From Vermamoeba vermiformis (taxonomy: Eukaryota > Tubulinea > Echinamoebida), in contig JBEWZL010000243.1 of NCBI GenBank assembly GCA_045837725.1, positions 1-64,000 on the forward strand: a DNA stretch of 64,000 nt, written 5' to 3'. Both the position numbers and the translations under genes were made by a program. Under the pieces are notes generated by a model. The model had not been told where the DNA came from. It saw nothing but the letters and a program-made list of their open reading frames with translations, and made no database searches. This document shows, piece by piece, positions 33,301 through 45,219 of this stretch. The first letter of the stretch is position 1, and each line of letters opens with the position of its first letter.

Positions 33301-36011
33301 AGAACAACTGGACGTTGGTGGCATCGACTTTCTTGGCAAGTTGAATCAAAGGCAGTAAAAGTGGCGAGATCGCTTCGTAATGCTCAGTAGCATTAAACTG
33401 TAGCAAATCGACGGCAGAGCGTAAGAGTGTTTTCAAAAAAGTCTGCTTTTCGAGGTCTTGGTATATATAAACGCTGGAAGCCATCGATAAAGTTGTTGTT
33501 GCCTCAGTGATAAGTTGTCTTGCAACGAGTCCAAACAGCTGAATGTTGGATGCGTCGATGGCCAATGAGTTAAGAACGGCACTGAACAAATCAAGAGCCT
33601 CAATAGACTTCATCATAGCCGTGATGGCGGCAGCAGTGCCATCTGCGTTCTCAGTAGACAATCCAAGTAAGTTGGCCAAATGGGCGTGATGGCGGTGACG
33701 AGCATAAAAATGACGGTAGAATAATGATGCGTTCGGCCCGTTCAGACTAACCACGAACTGCGTCTTCTCCTTCTGGGTCATAAATGAATCCCAGCCAATA
33801 ACAAGCGACTCCATAGCCAGTTGGAGCAAGCTCTCCTGCTTCTCGCCCTGCAGCTTAACCAAGATGGCCTTCAGCTCTGGCTCCGAGCTTTGACCAAGGC
33901 GACTCTGTCGAGAGACGTAAAACAAAGTAGTCGCTAAAATCTCGAGCAAATATTCCGTCGATTTGGGGTCCTTGTTGATTGCCAATAAAGTCTTCACCTC
34001 TTCGACGACGAGCATAGTTGCCTCTACGAAGAAAGGGCGAGTAGGAGTACGAGAGCCAATCTGACAATCGGATTAAATACTAGGCCTCTACGCAATAAAT
34101 TATACTTACGTGTTGATGAAGAGTTGGACGCTGAGATCTCGCGAGAGAGGCCAAATAAGGTAAAAGATCTTTGACACTGGCGACACGAGCGATGTCTTCT
34201 GAGTTAATAGGCAACTCTTCGTTGACAAAATAACCAACCGAGCCAGTCAAAGCGCCGTAGTTCCATACCAAATTAGTAGTTCTATCGTAACTGCATGGAG
34301 TACCAAGAACTTTGTTGAGCTTTTTTGAAGAAACCACGTGACCGTCTGTAAGGTCGTAGATGATTGAGTAGTGTTGGGAAGTATTTTCTTCGAGGATGGT
34401 TGCAACAGCGCCCATGAAGTGCCCGTTTGTATAGTATTGCGCACTGATGTCCACGGCTAAAGAGAATTAGTATTGACATCACATCGCTTGGAATACTTAC
34501 TTGTTATGCTCGCGCCAAACACTGAAGTTGTTTGTTGACTATTCAGTACCACAGTTCTTTCATATACTGGCAAATTGTCCTCGATACGATAGATTTTAAC
34601 GGTGAAGAAGTCACGGCAAACAGCAAATAAACGTCTGCCGTCCGAGGTAATATAACCTGGATCCGGTGAGCTCTCACTAGGTTCATCTTCTTCGGGCAAG
34701 GCTCCGACATCTAAGGCTTGCAAAGTGCCAAGATCTAATCTGTGCAGCTCATCGTCGATGAAAGCATACAAACTTCCATTGATGACTGCCAAACCATCAA
34801 CCGTGGAGGTCTGTTCCACTGGTTGAGTGAGGTTCACTTCGCCTTGCTTGGTGTTGTTGAAACCAGTGCCTACTTTCATTAAACCAACGGCCTTATCGTA
34901 CACATAAATATATGTGCCATCGCTAGCTACGCAGTGTGAGGACTGGAATTCCGCGTCACGAACATCACCGTACGCAGCTTGAATGGGTTGATTGAACATC
35001 ACAGGGAAGCGAGCTGATATTCAAACGTTAAGCACCCCATTACTAGACTTATTAGAAGCACTTACTAGTTAACTCATCGGGGAAAACGCTAAGAGCGCTT
35101 CGTTTGTTGACATTATTTAGAAGCTCTACGTGACGTTCAATATTGATTGCCTGCAGCTCAGCTGATGATTGAGAGACGCGCAAAGCTGCCAATAAGCCCC
35201 TTACGGATCCTAATCGCAACAATTAAGCAGCTAATTTTCGGTATACGAAGTACGCTTACCTCGAGATCCGGCTAACAGGAACAAAGTCTCCAAAGCCGAT
35301 TTCTTCATTTGCAAATCAATTGATGGCGTACTTAATACGGAAATAATCCATTGTTGGATGGAATCGAAAGAATCTTGCGAAGCATTTCGAAGTTCTTCGG
35401 CGACAGCGGGATCCTGTTCCAAAAAAATCAGATAAAATTAATAATTATTTTCTTGTACATTACCTCAAGAAAGCTTTGTAATTCTGTTAAAGTTTCTTTC
35501 AGATCTTCCACCCGAAAAGTTTTGACAGCTCTAGTAATTAAACGCAGCTGCACTGATAATAGCGATTTTGCTCCGATAACCTTCTTGTCCGACTCCTATT
35601 GGATATTTTAGATTAGTTATGGCACTATTTTTGGTTTCTGAAAAAATTCAATTCGCTTGAACTCACCAACTCATGTTGACGCTGCTGCTCGTCTTTAAGT
35701 GCCTTGATTACTTTGCTTAAAATAATACCGCGCTTTTGAGCGTTTTGTTGGCCAAAGGTCTGGCCAGATGAGCTGACCAAATTGGAACGGAAATAGGCGA
35801 CAGATTCAGAAAGATTCTTCCACAAGAATTCGCTGTCGTCAATGTCGTAATAAAAATAATGGTCATCTCCATTATATTGTTCTGTTTCCAACCGTTCCTG
35901 AGCGACAAGTTGCTGAATCTCTGCACCTTTAAGTGAGGTTGCCAGCTTGTTCGTCACGAACTTAGGATCAAGCAGAGAGGCGCTATCAACGTCCAACCAC
36001 GATCCTTCCAT
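24325..36011 (-). CDS. Giant HECT-type E3 ubiquitin ligase (HECTD4-like layout)
   Basis: I read 36011-24325 as one gene of roughly 3,400 residues; exons run on with short introns and no intergenic gap. Order, N to C: helical N-terminus (36011-35640); beta-propeller-like region with CVASDGTYIYVYDKAVGLMK (34980-34090); a first CUB-like module and acidic run (33180-32820); SPRY domain (31190-30650, GLFWDCETGSVAFTRNG); two EF-hands (FDLDGDGRISLAEF and the next, about 29680-29450); two ZZ fingers (29420-29290, 29080-28960); P/G-rich linker (28200-27850); PH-like domain (27730-27450); two more CUB-like modules (27240-26880, 26330-26050); and HECT (25530-24325). The HECT C-lobe has the thioester Cys in AHTCFFSLDLPQYSS (codon near 24494). 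It should transfer ubiquitin from E2 through this Cys; calcium and substrate sensing by the other domains is inferred. Splitting into two genes is possible but not favoured. Confidence 0.8.
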
Positions 36012-36265
36012 GATAAAAGAAGTGGTTGTGTTGTCACCTACGCATAAAGATAAAATTAGGAAAAAAAAACAAAAAGCAAGATACTCAAAGGACCACGAAA
36101 CCACAACTGTCAAACAGCAATCAATAGAATATAATTGGGTGAACTCATCCGATAATTGTAATTTTCATAGCTCTAGATCTTCACTTGCCCGATCAAATTT
36201 CTTGTGCAACAAGGTCCACGACTCTTTGCAATCACGCTGAAACATTAGACACTAATATATGCATT

Positions 36266-36956
36266 ATGGAAGAAACTAAAGCTGGTTTGATCAGTCTACA
36301 AGCGGAATCCAAAGCCGCAGTTTCAAGTAAGCAATTTAATTTATCCGCAGGAGCAAGTAATTAATATAATTATATCCGTTAACGTAGTAAATATTAAATG
36401 CAAAAAAAATATTAATATACAATATTTTTTAAATTGGCGTACAAGATTTTGTTGCGATTTATGTTAGATTCCGTCTGAGAACAAGTTCTTCGAGCAATAT
36501 TTCATAATGCTAACTATATATTATTTTTCGCTAGATTTTATGAGCCAAATTGAAACAAATAACAGAGAACGTCAAAAACTCGAAATGGTTATGCGTGACA
36601 TGAAATCTGGAGTACAAGACGTCGTAAAACAACGTCTGGAAACTCAAAAATTTGTAGAGATGTTAAATAAGCAATCTGAGGTACCGTACTGACTAAAAAC
36701 ATTTTAACTCGATCCCATCTAACCCTCGTCGCGCATGCAGGTCCCAGCCCCAGCAAATGAAGATTTTCTCCGCGCAAACTTGTCTAAGTATTCTCGTGAT
36801 CAGCTTATTCAACACATAGCCCTGCTTAAAGCCAAGATTAACAGCGAGTTCACTACAAGACAGCAGCTGGAAACGCTCGTCGCCAACTTACAGTCGGCCG
36901 TTACAACACTATCACGGAGAGTTCAACAACTCGAAGAAAAGAGAGCAAAAAAGTAA
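36266..36956 (+). CDS. Small coiled-coil protein
   Basis: Three exons (36266-36326, about 36535-36680, about 36740-36956) join in frame: MEETKAGLISLQAESKAAVS, then NFMSQIETNNRERQKLEMV..., then VPAPANEDFLRANLSKYSR...QQLEEKRAKK. That gives about 140 residues, almost entirely amphipathic helix with heptads in the first and last thirds and a short P-rich hinge. There is no signal or membrane segment. Intron 1 (about 208 nt) is A/T-rich. The gene is divergent from the HECT ligase gene, 254 bp between starts. No family is recognised; a small structural or adaptor protein is the most that can be said. Confidence 0.65.
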
Positions 36957-37022
36957 CTCGTTACTTACTTCACTTTCATCATGTAATAAATGTACATATT
37001 TTGGATCTATAACAGGGTTCCT

Positions 37023-40000
37023 TTATTCTACAACCTCTGGCTCGGCATCATGTCCAAGGGTCGCAAAGTCCAGCAAGTTCTCGTGCTCGTCAGACAAACT
37101 CACAAGTTTGACTTTGTATTTCATTGCGTAATACGTGTGCAGACCAAGTACCACTAACGCCAAGCCAACAACAACAGGAGCAATATGTACAATTACAGAG
37201 AAGGAGCCTGATGAGCACGTTAATACGCAATAAAGTGTAGCAAAGTCAGAGTACTTACTTCGGCTACAATCCTCACCGAACCAACCTTTAGAGCAGACAC
37301 ACGAGCCTGCAACGCATTGCCCTCGATTGGAACAATTTCTGGGACAGTAACCTAAACAGAATTTGTTAATTCTACTCTATTCATTAGCCCTCCAAGCCAA
37401 TAAACTTACATGCAAAGGGTGAGGCACAACCGTGTGGGCAAACTTGTTCGTTGATTGTCTTCCGCTTGAAGCAGGTGGTTATGGTACCCGTACCATCGGT
37501 TGTGCTGTTCGTACAAAACTTGCCACCAGATTCTCTTATTGCGCACACGTCCAATAACTACGGGTACGTATCATTAGTATTGGAAAGAAGGAACTAAAGA
37601 CCCTTACCTCCGAGCAATCTTGACCGCCCCAGCCCGCTTCACACTTGCACTGTCCAAGTAGTGAACAAGTACCTTTGCCGTGGCAGTCATTTGGACAAGC
37701 ACAAGAGTCGCCACCGTCATGACACCCGTTGGCACACGCGATCGCTGACACATTCAGGCCTCGCTCGCATCTACAATACATCAGTTACATCCCCTACAAT
37801 GGATAACTAGTTACCTTAATAGGGAACCATTGTGGCAAATTCTTCCTTCTTTACCTCCACACGGATTATCAGGCACGGTACATTCTGGCCCCGACAGTCC
37901 AGGAGGACAACTCGAATATCCAGCGGCACAATTGCAATCTCCAAATGGGGAATTGCAACCAACTGAGTTGTTGCCGCAATTACAGTTACACCTAGCAGGG
38001 TTAGTGGTCATATCTTATGTCATTATAGAATAGAACTCATACCGGTCAAATCCAAATGAAGACCCTTTCGTGCATCCGTAAGGACAATAGACCAAATTAT
38101 ACATTTTGCGAGAGCTTGAAAGAGTTAGAATAACGGATTACGCATGGCATACGTACTTGCACACTGCTATCTTGTTGCCGTCACAAAGGTGATATGTTCT
38201 CGTCGGATTAAAATCCGGAGGTATATCAGAACACTCATCCGAGTGGCTGCAATCCTCGCCAAAATACCCTATGAATCATTATTAGCAAGATGTACCTGAA
38301 TTCATCCATATCTCGACCGCGTTCGTACCTTTATTACAGGAGCATGTCCCTGTATCCATGCACACTCCTCTTCCACTGCACGGAAGTCCGTTATCTCCCA
38401 GTGTGCACTCGCACGCAGCATTACTTCCTAGCGGAGTACTCACGCAACTAATGCCCAAATTAGCACATATTCACGATCAGTTTACATGTGCACTTACCCT
38501 CGAGCGCATTTTACACCAGAGTACTGAGTGCCCATTCTACACATAATTAACGTTTGATTGTCTTCGGCACAAAAAGTACCGTCAACTAATCCTGTACAAA
38601 ATCCCGGTGCCCTTCGTTTTGGCTGCACGATGTACAAGATTAGCGCCGATGACAACATAATCCCAAGCTTACAATAACATTCGTCCAGCACTCAGGCCCG
38701 CTCCACCCTTCTTTGCATACACAACTACCGTCCTCAGCACATGATAATGAGTGTTGATAATGCCATGAATAGCAATGACATCGACATTTCGCCATATAAG
38801 TACTGTTGGATTACATTAACGAATAATTAACCAAGGAATAATTTATCACTTACCCGATAGTAGCACAACTAAATTTACATGAAATCATTTTTGGATCTTC
38901 TCCCGCCGTTCCGCAACGCGTCAATGTGTCACTGATTTAAATTCGGGATTAATTAAACTCAAATTAAATCAGTATTTCATGGACTTACTTATTAGTGCAA
39001 AACGTTGTGTGTGTAGTTGTTGCGCACGGATTGTTCAGCGAGCAATCTGCTCCGTAGAATTCTTCAAAACACGAGCACGTAGTGTTGCCACTGAGCCCGT
39101 CAAATATACACCTGCCGTTGCTTGAACAATCGTTGAGGCACTTGCACGACCCAGTCATGTCCTTCAATAACAGATTAATTTCGACCAGTGATATAATATC
39201 TTGTGGAGCGTACGTCACATCCGTTAGGACAGGAGAATGATTTAACAGCATCATCATTAAAGCATAATACAGAAGTCGAACCACCCATGCAAATCCATCC
39301 ATTCACGCCAAAACAAGGATTAATCTCGCTGCAATCTGTGCCTGATTTATTGGGAGGACAAACGCATTTCCCGTCAGTGCACGCGTCCAAAATTCCTATA
39401 AAATACTTAGAATCGCTTGAATTAGACATTTAAAAGTACCTGAGCAATTGTTCGGGCATGCACAGCTAGCCGCCGAAGGAGTTGATTCCAAACATTTGTA
39501 AGGACATTCTGTCTTCTGAATACTGAAAGCAAATTATCGTTAATTTCTCCGTCTAAAATGAAATCAACCGAAAAAAAATCGAATATTACTCGAGTAATCA
39601 AAGCTGATATGAGTTAAAACAATCTTTTAGACTAAAAGATTTCGAGCGAAATTTCTCCGTTGAGAATTGGGCAAATGGTATCACTGTATTCGACTTACGT
39701 TACGCCATCACGGCATTGAATTAAGTTATTTTCGTTGCAGTAAAGGCCATCTGATTTATTTACACAATAGTCCACAAATTCGCAGTGGGATCCATAAAAA
39801 CCTGCCGTAAATCAAGTTAATTAACTTACTTGAACGAGTCAACGCTATCTAAAAATCGTAATATAATACCATTTGATTTTATTACCTTTATAACACGCGC
39901 AAGTTTGATAATCGGACTGGCAGACTCCGCGATCCGAGCAATTATAAGGACATAAGCAATCAGCCTTACCCAAAACGTGCTGGACGCATAAGTTTGATTT

Positions 40001-40315
40001 ACCTGTAATAAACGGATTACATAAGCCTTATATGGAGATTTTGAATTAATTTTGAATTTCAATTTTTGGATCGGGTCCAAAATTTATAGCTGTGAACGAC
40101 AAATTAACCGTGACCTTATACTTACATGGAGTTACTTTCTCTTGCCAATTTGAGCAAATGATTAAACTTGTTCCGTCTGCAGAACAGGCTGCACCATCTG
40201 AAAGTCCGATCTGTCGACAAACACTTTCTTTATAACAATTATAGGTTGACTGCGCGATATAACTATTTACATGACAAATAATAAATATATATATTACAAG
40301 TCCGAGCTTCGACAT
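37023..40315 (-). CDS. Type I membrane protein with many EGF-like repeats
   Basis: ATG 40315 begins a clear signal peptide (MSKLGLVIYIFIICHVNSYI). The ectodomain is a chain of short cysteine-rich EGF/laminin-type modules, about one per exon, for example CNDCSSNGRCIFDGLSGN, CPNDCHGKGTCSLLGQCKC and CTDGKCVCPPNKSGTDC. Between them is a second type of module with a shared pattern (TFCAEDNQTLIMC, TSLIICSNWQEKVTPCK, TTHTTFCTNK), probably binding-type repeats. A single membrane helix (HIAPVVVGLALVVLGLHTYY, about 37190-37130) precedes a 35-residue acidic cytoplasmic tail (LSDEHENLLDFATLGHDAEPE) ending at 37023. Such proteins act in adhesion or surface sensing; the ligand is unknown. The tight exon-module match suggests growth by exon duplication. 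Confidence 0.75.
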
Positions 40316-40699
40316 TATGTTGTCGACATTATTAAACAAAATTAATTAATGAGCCCAGACGAACAACAGAAAATATTTGCGCTCGATACAAACTCATTAC
40401 CTTAAGGTTTTACTATCGTAGGGACCCGTGGTTATCACTCTTGCTACGAAAGCGAAATAAAAGATTGCCAGGACAAAAAAAGTGCCCGCGCATTTTTAAA
40501 TATCTCAGACGAAGATTACAACGGCTAGTCGAGTAACAAAACCAGATTTTTGTGTTCAGTAAAACTTTCATTAGTCGTTTGTCCTTGGAAAGAAGGCCAG
40601 TCAAGTCCTTATTTATTTTTTGATCGAGGGATCTTTAGCTTCAGGCGTTCTTTGAGCTTCTAGGGGGTCGCCCTTATTCGTTAAAATATTTTTAAAAAA

Positions 40700-42076
40700 A
40701 TGGAAGACGTAGAAATGATGGATGCCCAACCGGCTAGCTTCACTAGCTTCTCAATCCCGTTCCACATCACATCTCCGACCTCTAAAGACTCGAAGTTCGT
40801 CAAGCCCTTATTCCCTGCCACTAAAGGCAAGGTAGTAAAGCTCAAACGCTCGGAAACCAGCGCCAATGTCCTGTCAAGAAGCACATCTTCTCTGCCTGAG
40901 GTCTGCATTCAGAGCGCCCTGAACTCTGCTCGCGAGCTACAAATCAAGCCTATTCCCATGGCTCTGATCAACAAGCTTCGCCAAGTTGAAGAAGAAGAAG
41001 CCGACAAGGAAAATATCAGCCCTCGATCAGCGACACGCAGCCATAATGTCTATGGAAATGCAACAGTTAGACAAGACCAAGTTCACTTCGTCATGAACCC
41101 AGCCTCGCCTGAATCCATTGTTAAATGCAGACAAGGTACTGAAGGCACCGTGTCGAACTTGCCTATCATGGATGCACCCTCCGTCCCAGATTTGAATTGC
41201 ATTACTCCTCAAACGGTATGTACAGCCTCTTATCTAATTTTGGGACCTCAGACTCGGTTCGAAATTTGCATCTTTTATGCGATTTTTCTCATCTTATTCT
41301 GTTGCTCAGCTTGCTGCCCTTATTAATGGCCATGCTTATCAAAACTTATACCACCGCTTCTACATTGTTGACTGCCGTTTCGACTACGAGTTCGAAGGTG
41401 GTCACATCCGAGGAGCAGTGAACGTTGTTACGCCGGAACAAATTGAAGATCTCTTCCTTCGTGACCCTGAAATGCAACGTAATGGCCATAAGATCTGCAT
41501 CATATTCCACTGCGAGTTTTCTTCTCATCGTGGCCCTAAAATGTAAGCGTGTGTGAATTGAAAAATCTATTGAATCTGATCGCGTAACGGTAACTTTATT
41601 TAAAGTTAATTCATTACCTACCCAGCAATAATTTGCTTCATTTACTGTATTATTCTAACATATTTGGTTCAGGTACCGCTACTTAAGAAGCATGGATAGA
41701 AGTTTGAATGCGGATGCGTATCCGAAACTTCATTACCCTGAGATGTATCTCCTTGATGGCGGCTACAAGAACTTCTACAATCAATTTTCAGTAAGTCTCA
41801 TGCGGCTCTCGAACTATTCTTTGCGCACCATCTAAGGATCAATTCTTCCAGCATCTCTGTGATCCTCAGAACTACGTGCCCATGTCCGACCCCAAGTACA
41901 ACGCCCAGTGCAAGAGAGCGATGAATGTTCACTTGCACAAGTTGCGAAAGGTCCGCTCGCGTTCCTGCAGTTCTTTGGATTTGAGCTCAAAGCGTCCCAA
42001 CCTTCTCTCGCACTCACAACCCGTCTTCTCTATGAACGATATCAATGTTGATTTGACTGCTTCAACGGAGCTGTGA
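40700..42076 (+). CDS. cdc25: Cdc25 dual-specificity phosphatase
   Basis: Exons 40700-41215, 41310-41542, 41673-41790 and 41852-42076 join in frame to about 363 residues. The C-terminal half is a rhodanese-fold Cdc25 domain: YIVDCRFDYEFEGGHIRGAVNV, the active-site loop HCEFSSHRGP (Cys-x5-Arg, near 41510) and YPEMYLLDGGYKNFY. The enzyme removes inhibitory phosphates from the ATP loop of cyclin-dependent kinases and so triggers mitosis. The N-terminal 180 residues are regulatory, S/P-rich, with many SP/TP sites and a KEN-like box (ADKENISP), a classic APC/C degron, so cell-cycle turnover is likely. The tail is basic/serine-rich. The gene starts 384 bp from the EGF-protein gene (divergent) and ends 274 bp from the heme lyase gene (convergent). 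Confidence 0.93.
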
Positions 42077-42350
42077 TACGAGTAACAGGGAATAAGAGCA
42101 CTTGTTTCATTTTGCATCTTGGTTGATCTGCTTAATCGTCAGAACAATCTTGATATAGAAACATATTTGTAGAATCTACAACCATGTAATATAGGTCTTT
42201 TTGTTGTTTCTTTGCTCGACAAGGAGATAAATGTACAAAGTTTCTATTCATCAAGCTTGTCGGAACTTAATTTATTTACATTTCTCACTCGCAGTTAGTT
42301 AGGCAATTGAATGTTTGTCATATTAACATGCATATATGCGAGCTAGTACC

Positions 42351-43488
42351 TTATTGTTGAGTTTGCTTCGAGTCGTTGCCTCCTCCGAACATTTTCTTCA
42401 GTGCCATTTTGACACGATCCACACCAGCCTCAACTGAATCCAAAGCCGGTCTAATATCTAAGTAAATAGATGCAGGGACACCATCCTTCTCAGGACCTAT
42501 AAAATAATTAGTAATGAGGCATACTAAAATAAGGAAATGATCTGAAACCGAGGGTTCGGCACGTACCTTGGTAATAATCGAGCACGTAACGCACATCTTT
42601 GCCACATCGATCAACGACCCAATCGTGTCGGTCAAAAGGCAACTTGTAGCCCAAGAAGGCCCAGAACCGAGCCTTTGGACTGAAATCACGTGGTCTTCCT
42701 TGGAAGTGCTTTAGCTTGGGTGCAATGCAGTCGCTGAATTCATACACGTTAATATTAACAGTATCATATATTTGTCGCAACTGAATTCACGAGCTCAAGA
42801 TTTTAATTCTCGATATCGGCGCTGAACTCAACCTGAGATCGCGAGACGATCCGCCTTGAAATCGTAGAATTCACGCAATGGACCGAAAAATAACAAGTTT
42901 TTCTCTACGTACCCATGCATTTTTTCAAATTGCATCACTTCTCGCCAGCATTGCTCGTTAACGCTGTTGTGGATCTTCAACACATAAGGCACGTCTTCAG
43001 CTTGGGGATTATAGCCTGAAAAAATACAAATAAATTATTTTCGAATTATCACTTATTTCTGACGCAGCAGGTGTCATGTTAATGTAATTATTTTCGCCGG
43101 CGGTAAATGTTTGTTTAAAAATTCAATACAAATTTAAATAAATGCCATAATGATTATGCTTACCTTTTTTCTTCATCGCGTTATAAAATCTTTGTTGTGA
43201 GGGATAATTCCACGTTGCATCTGAATTGGCACGAGGGATCGTGGATGGAAGAGAAACTGTTGACAACCCTTCTTGACCAGGTTGTGTGTCGTGCTTTACT
43301 GGTTTGGTTGGGTCTTGGACTTGATCTCCTGGTCCGTATTGGTGCGATCCGCTGCTAGTTGGGACGCCACCAAAGATGGTTCCATGATGCGGATTTGGCA
43401 TTCCTGCTGGCATGCCCTTGCCATGATGGACCGGACAACCTTGGACATCGCCTGCCTTAGATGAATTTGGATCCACTTGTGACGCCAT
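42351..43488 (-). CDS. HCCS: Holocytochrome c-type synthase (cytochrome c heme lyase)
   Basis: Start ATG 43488 ([14 protein letters not shown]), stop TAA 42351; exons join to roughly 260 residues. Family marks in order: a CP heme-regulatory motif (GCPVHHGKG), a P/G-rich segment, [17 protein letters not shown], the heme-contact region [13 protein letters not shown] with its conserved His, [43 protein letters not shown] and the [11 protein letters not shown]-terminus. The enzyme forms the thioether links between heme and the CxxCH motif of apocytochrome c in the mitochondrial intermembrane space. The length and all conserved blocks look intact. There is a single CP motif near the start. The start lies 74 bp from the divergent LRR-phosphatase gene. 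Confidence 0.95.
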
Positions 43489-43562
43489 GTCGAGTACTCG
43501 TGCAAAAATGATTTTGTTTCCACGCAACCGAAAGGATCGAACACAAAAGAGCTTGAGACCCG
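43489..43562. promoter_or_regulatory. Very short divergent intergenic region (shared promoter)
   Basis: Only 74 bp separate the start codons of the heme lyase gene (minus) and the LRR-phosphatase gene (plus). Both promoters and 5' leaders must lie here or overlap the genes. No TATA-like element is evident. Confidence 0.6.
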
Positions 43563-45156
43563 ATGGGAAATCAAGCTTCAATTCATGCAGAGGCATTAAA
43601 AGCAATCGAGAAGGTTAAGAAATCAAAGGAAACAAGTTTATCACTGCGAAAACTTGGATTGACAGACATCCCGATCGCAGTTTACGAATCAAAGTGGATC
43701 CAATCGCTTGATCTCTCGTCAAATAAATTAACTCAGTTGCCAGAAGGATTATTTCGTAAGTTGATTTTGGTTTTGGATTCACCGAATTCAAATTACTCTC
43801 GTTGCGGAATAGTAAATATTTTTAGCATTGATCAAGGCATAGATTAACTGCTCCAAATTACATGTTATTATTCCCATTAATTTAATTTCAAAATTTCTAG
43901 GTGAATTACCATTACTGAAAGAGCTATACCTCGAAAGAAATGGCCTTTCAAATCTACCAAATGATATTGGTGAATTAACGCAGCTGGAATTGCTTGATTT
44001 ATCAATGAATAGATTTAATAGTATTCCCGAAGTCGTGGGCGGCCTGCAAAAGCTTCGAACTTTGGCATTAATGGAGAATAGCATCACGAAAATACCGGCA
44101 TTTGTTTCAAACTTAACAGCGCTAAAAGCATTCAGAGCAGATCAGAATTCCATCGACGAGATCTCCGAAGATTTATTAAATAATTGCTTCTCATTGCGCG
44201 AGATTAGTTTAGAAGGCAACAAAATTACCACAGTACCCAAATCAATAAGCAAATTAACAGGTCTTCAAATGATTTCGCTGGCCAATAATTTGCTCATTGA
44301 ATTCCCGGCCGTTTTATTTAAAAATGGTGCCATGTCCTATGCCAAATTGGGTAATAATCAGGTAAGTGACAATCAACAAGAAGTAACGTAGCTAATGTAA
44401 ATATATAGATCAAAGAGCTGCCTGTAGATGCAAAACTGCCGAAGAGTTTCGATCAAATAGATCTACGGAACAATCACATCGACGATATTCCTTATGAAGT
44501 TCGATGGTCGAGTGAGTGGGAGGGACAGTTAATGACCGACATCCCCGATGAAATATTAGATAATTTGTATTTGGGGCCGATCACTGCTTCTCAAAACCGA
44601 CGCGTGCTAGAAAAGGTACGAGTGGATCTGTCCCGCTTTAAAGCTAACTATCTTTGCAGAGAAAAATAACGCACATACTTCGTGTCGTAGTAGGAGCTCC
44701 TCCCGAGTTCCCAGATGACTTTAAATACAAAGTGATCGAGGTCTACGATACTCATGTTGATATCAAGAGCCACTTCGTAGATGCCCTGCGGTTCATAGAG
44801 GAGGGAAGAAAAGACGGGGCAGTCTTAGTTCATTGGTAGGCCTTAATCATTCTACGATTTAATGATATCTCTTTAATCAATGTTTTTCTAACTTTTGTGC
44901 GTAGCGAGCAAGGCAAGTCCAGAAGTGCCTCATTTGTCATTGGTGCGTAGTTCTTAATAGAATTAACCGATTTATAACATACTGTTGTACAGCCTATTTG
45001 ATGTATCACATGAACATATCCGCAGACGAGGCCCTGGAGATGGTCAAAAAGAGGCGGCCAATCGCACGACCAAACACGCACTTCAAAGTCCAGTTGGCGA
45101 GCTGGGGTAGTACGTGCGCGACGGAGATGGACGGCGCAAAGAAGACCGAACTGTAG
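43563..45156 (+). CDS. Leucine-rich repeat dual-specificity phosphatase (MPL type)
   Basis: ATG 43563 gives MGNQASIHAE, a typical N-myristoylation start, so membrane attachment is likely. Then come about ten LRRs with L-x2-L-x-L-x2-N-x-I/L spacing (WIQSLDLSSNKLTQLPEGLF, LKELYLERNGLSNLPNDIG, LELLDLSMNRFNSIPE and on to FDQIDLRNNHIDDIPYE). The C-terminal domain opens with DEILDNLYLGPITASQNRRV and carries the phosphatase loop VHCEQGKSRSASFVIAYLM (Cys-x5-Arg, around 44900-44940) and RPIARPNTHF. Stop TAG 45156. This is the layout of the MPL MAP-kinase phosphatases of Dictyostelium, which dampen ERK/JNK-type signalling. Introns are short and canonical. The 3' end is 63 bp from the convergent F-box/LRR gene. 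Confidence 0.88.
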
Positions 45157-45219
45157 CACGTGAGTACTCCTCAAAAATGTATTATAGCAAGTGTAAATTA
45201 ATGCCTCAGTTTGGAACAT

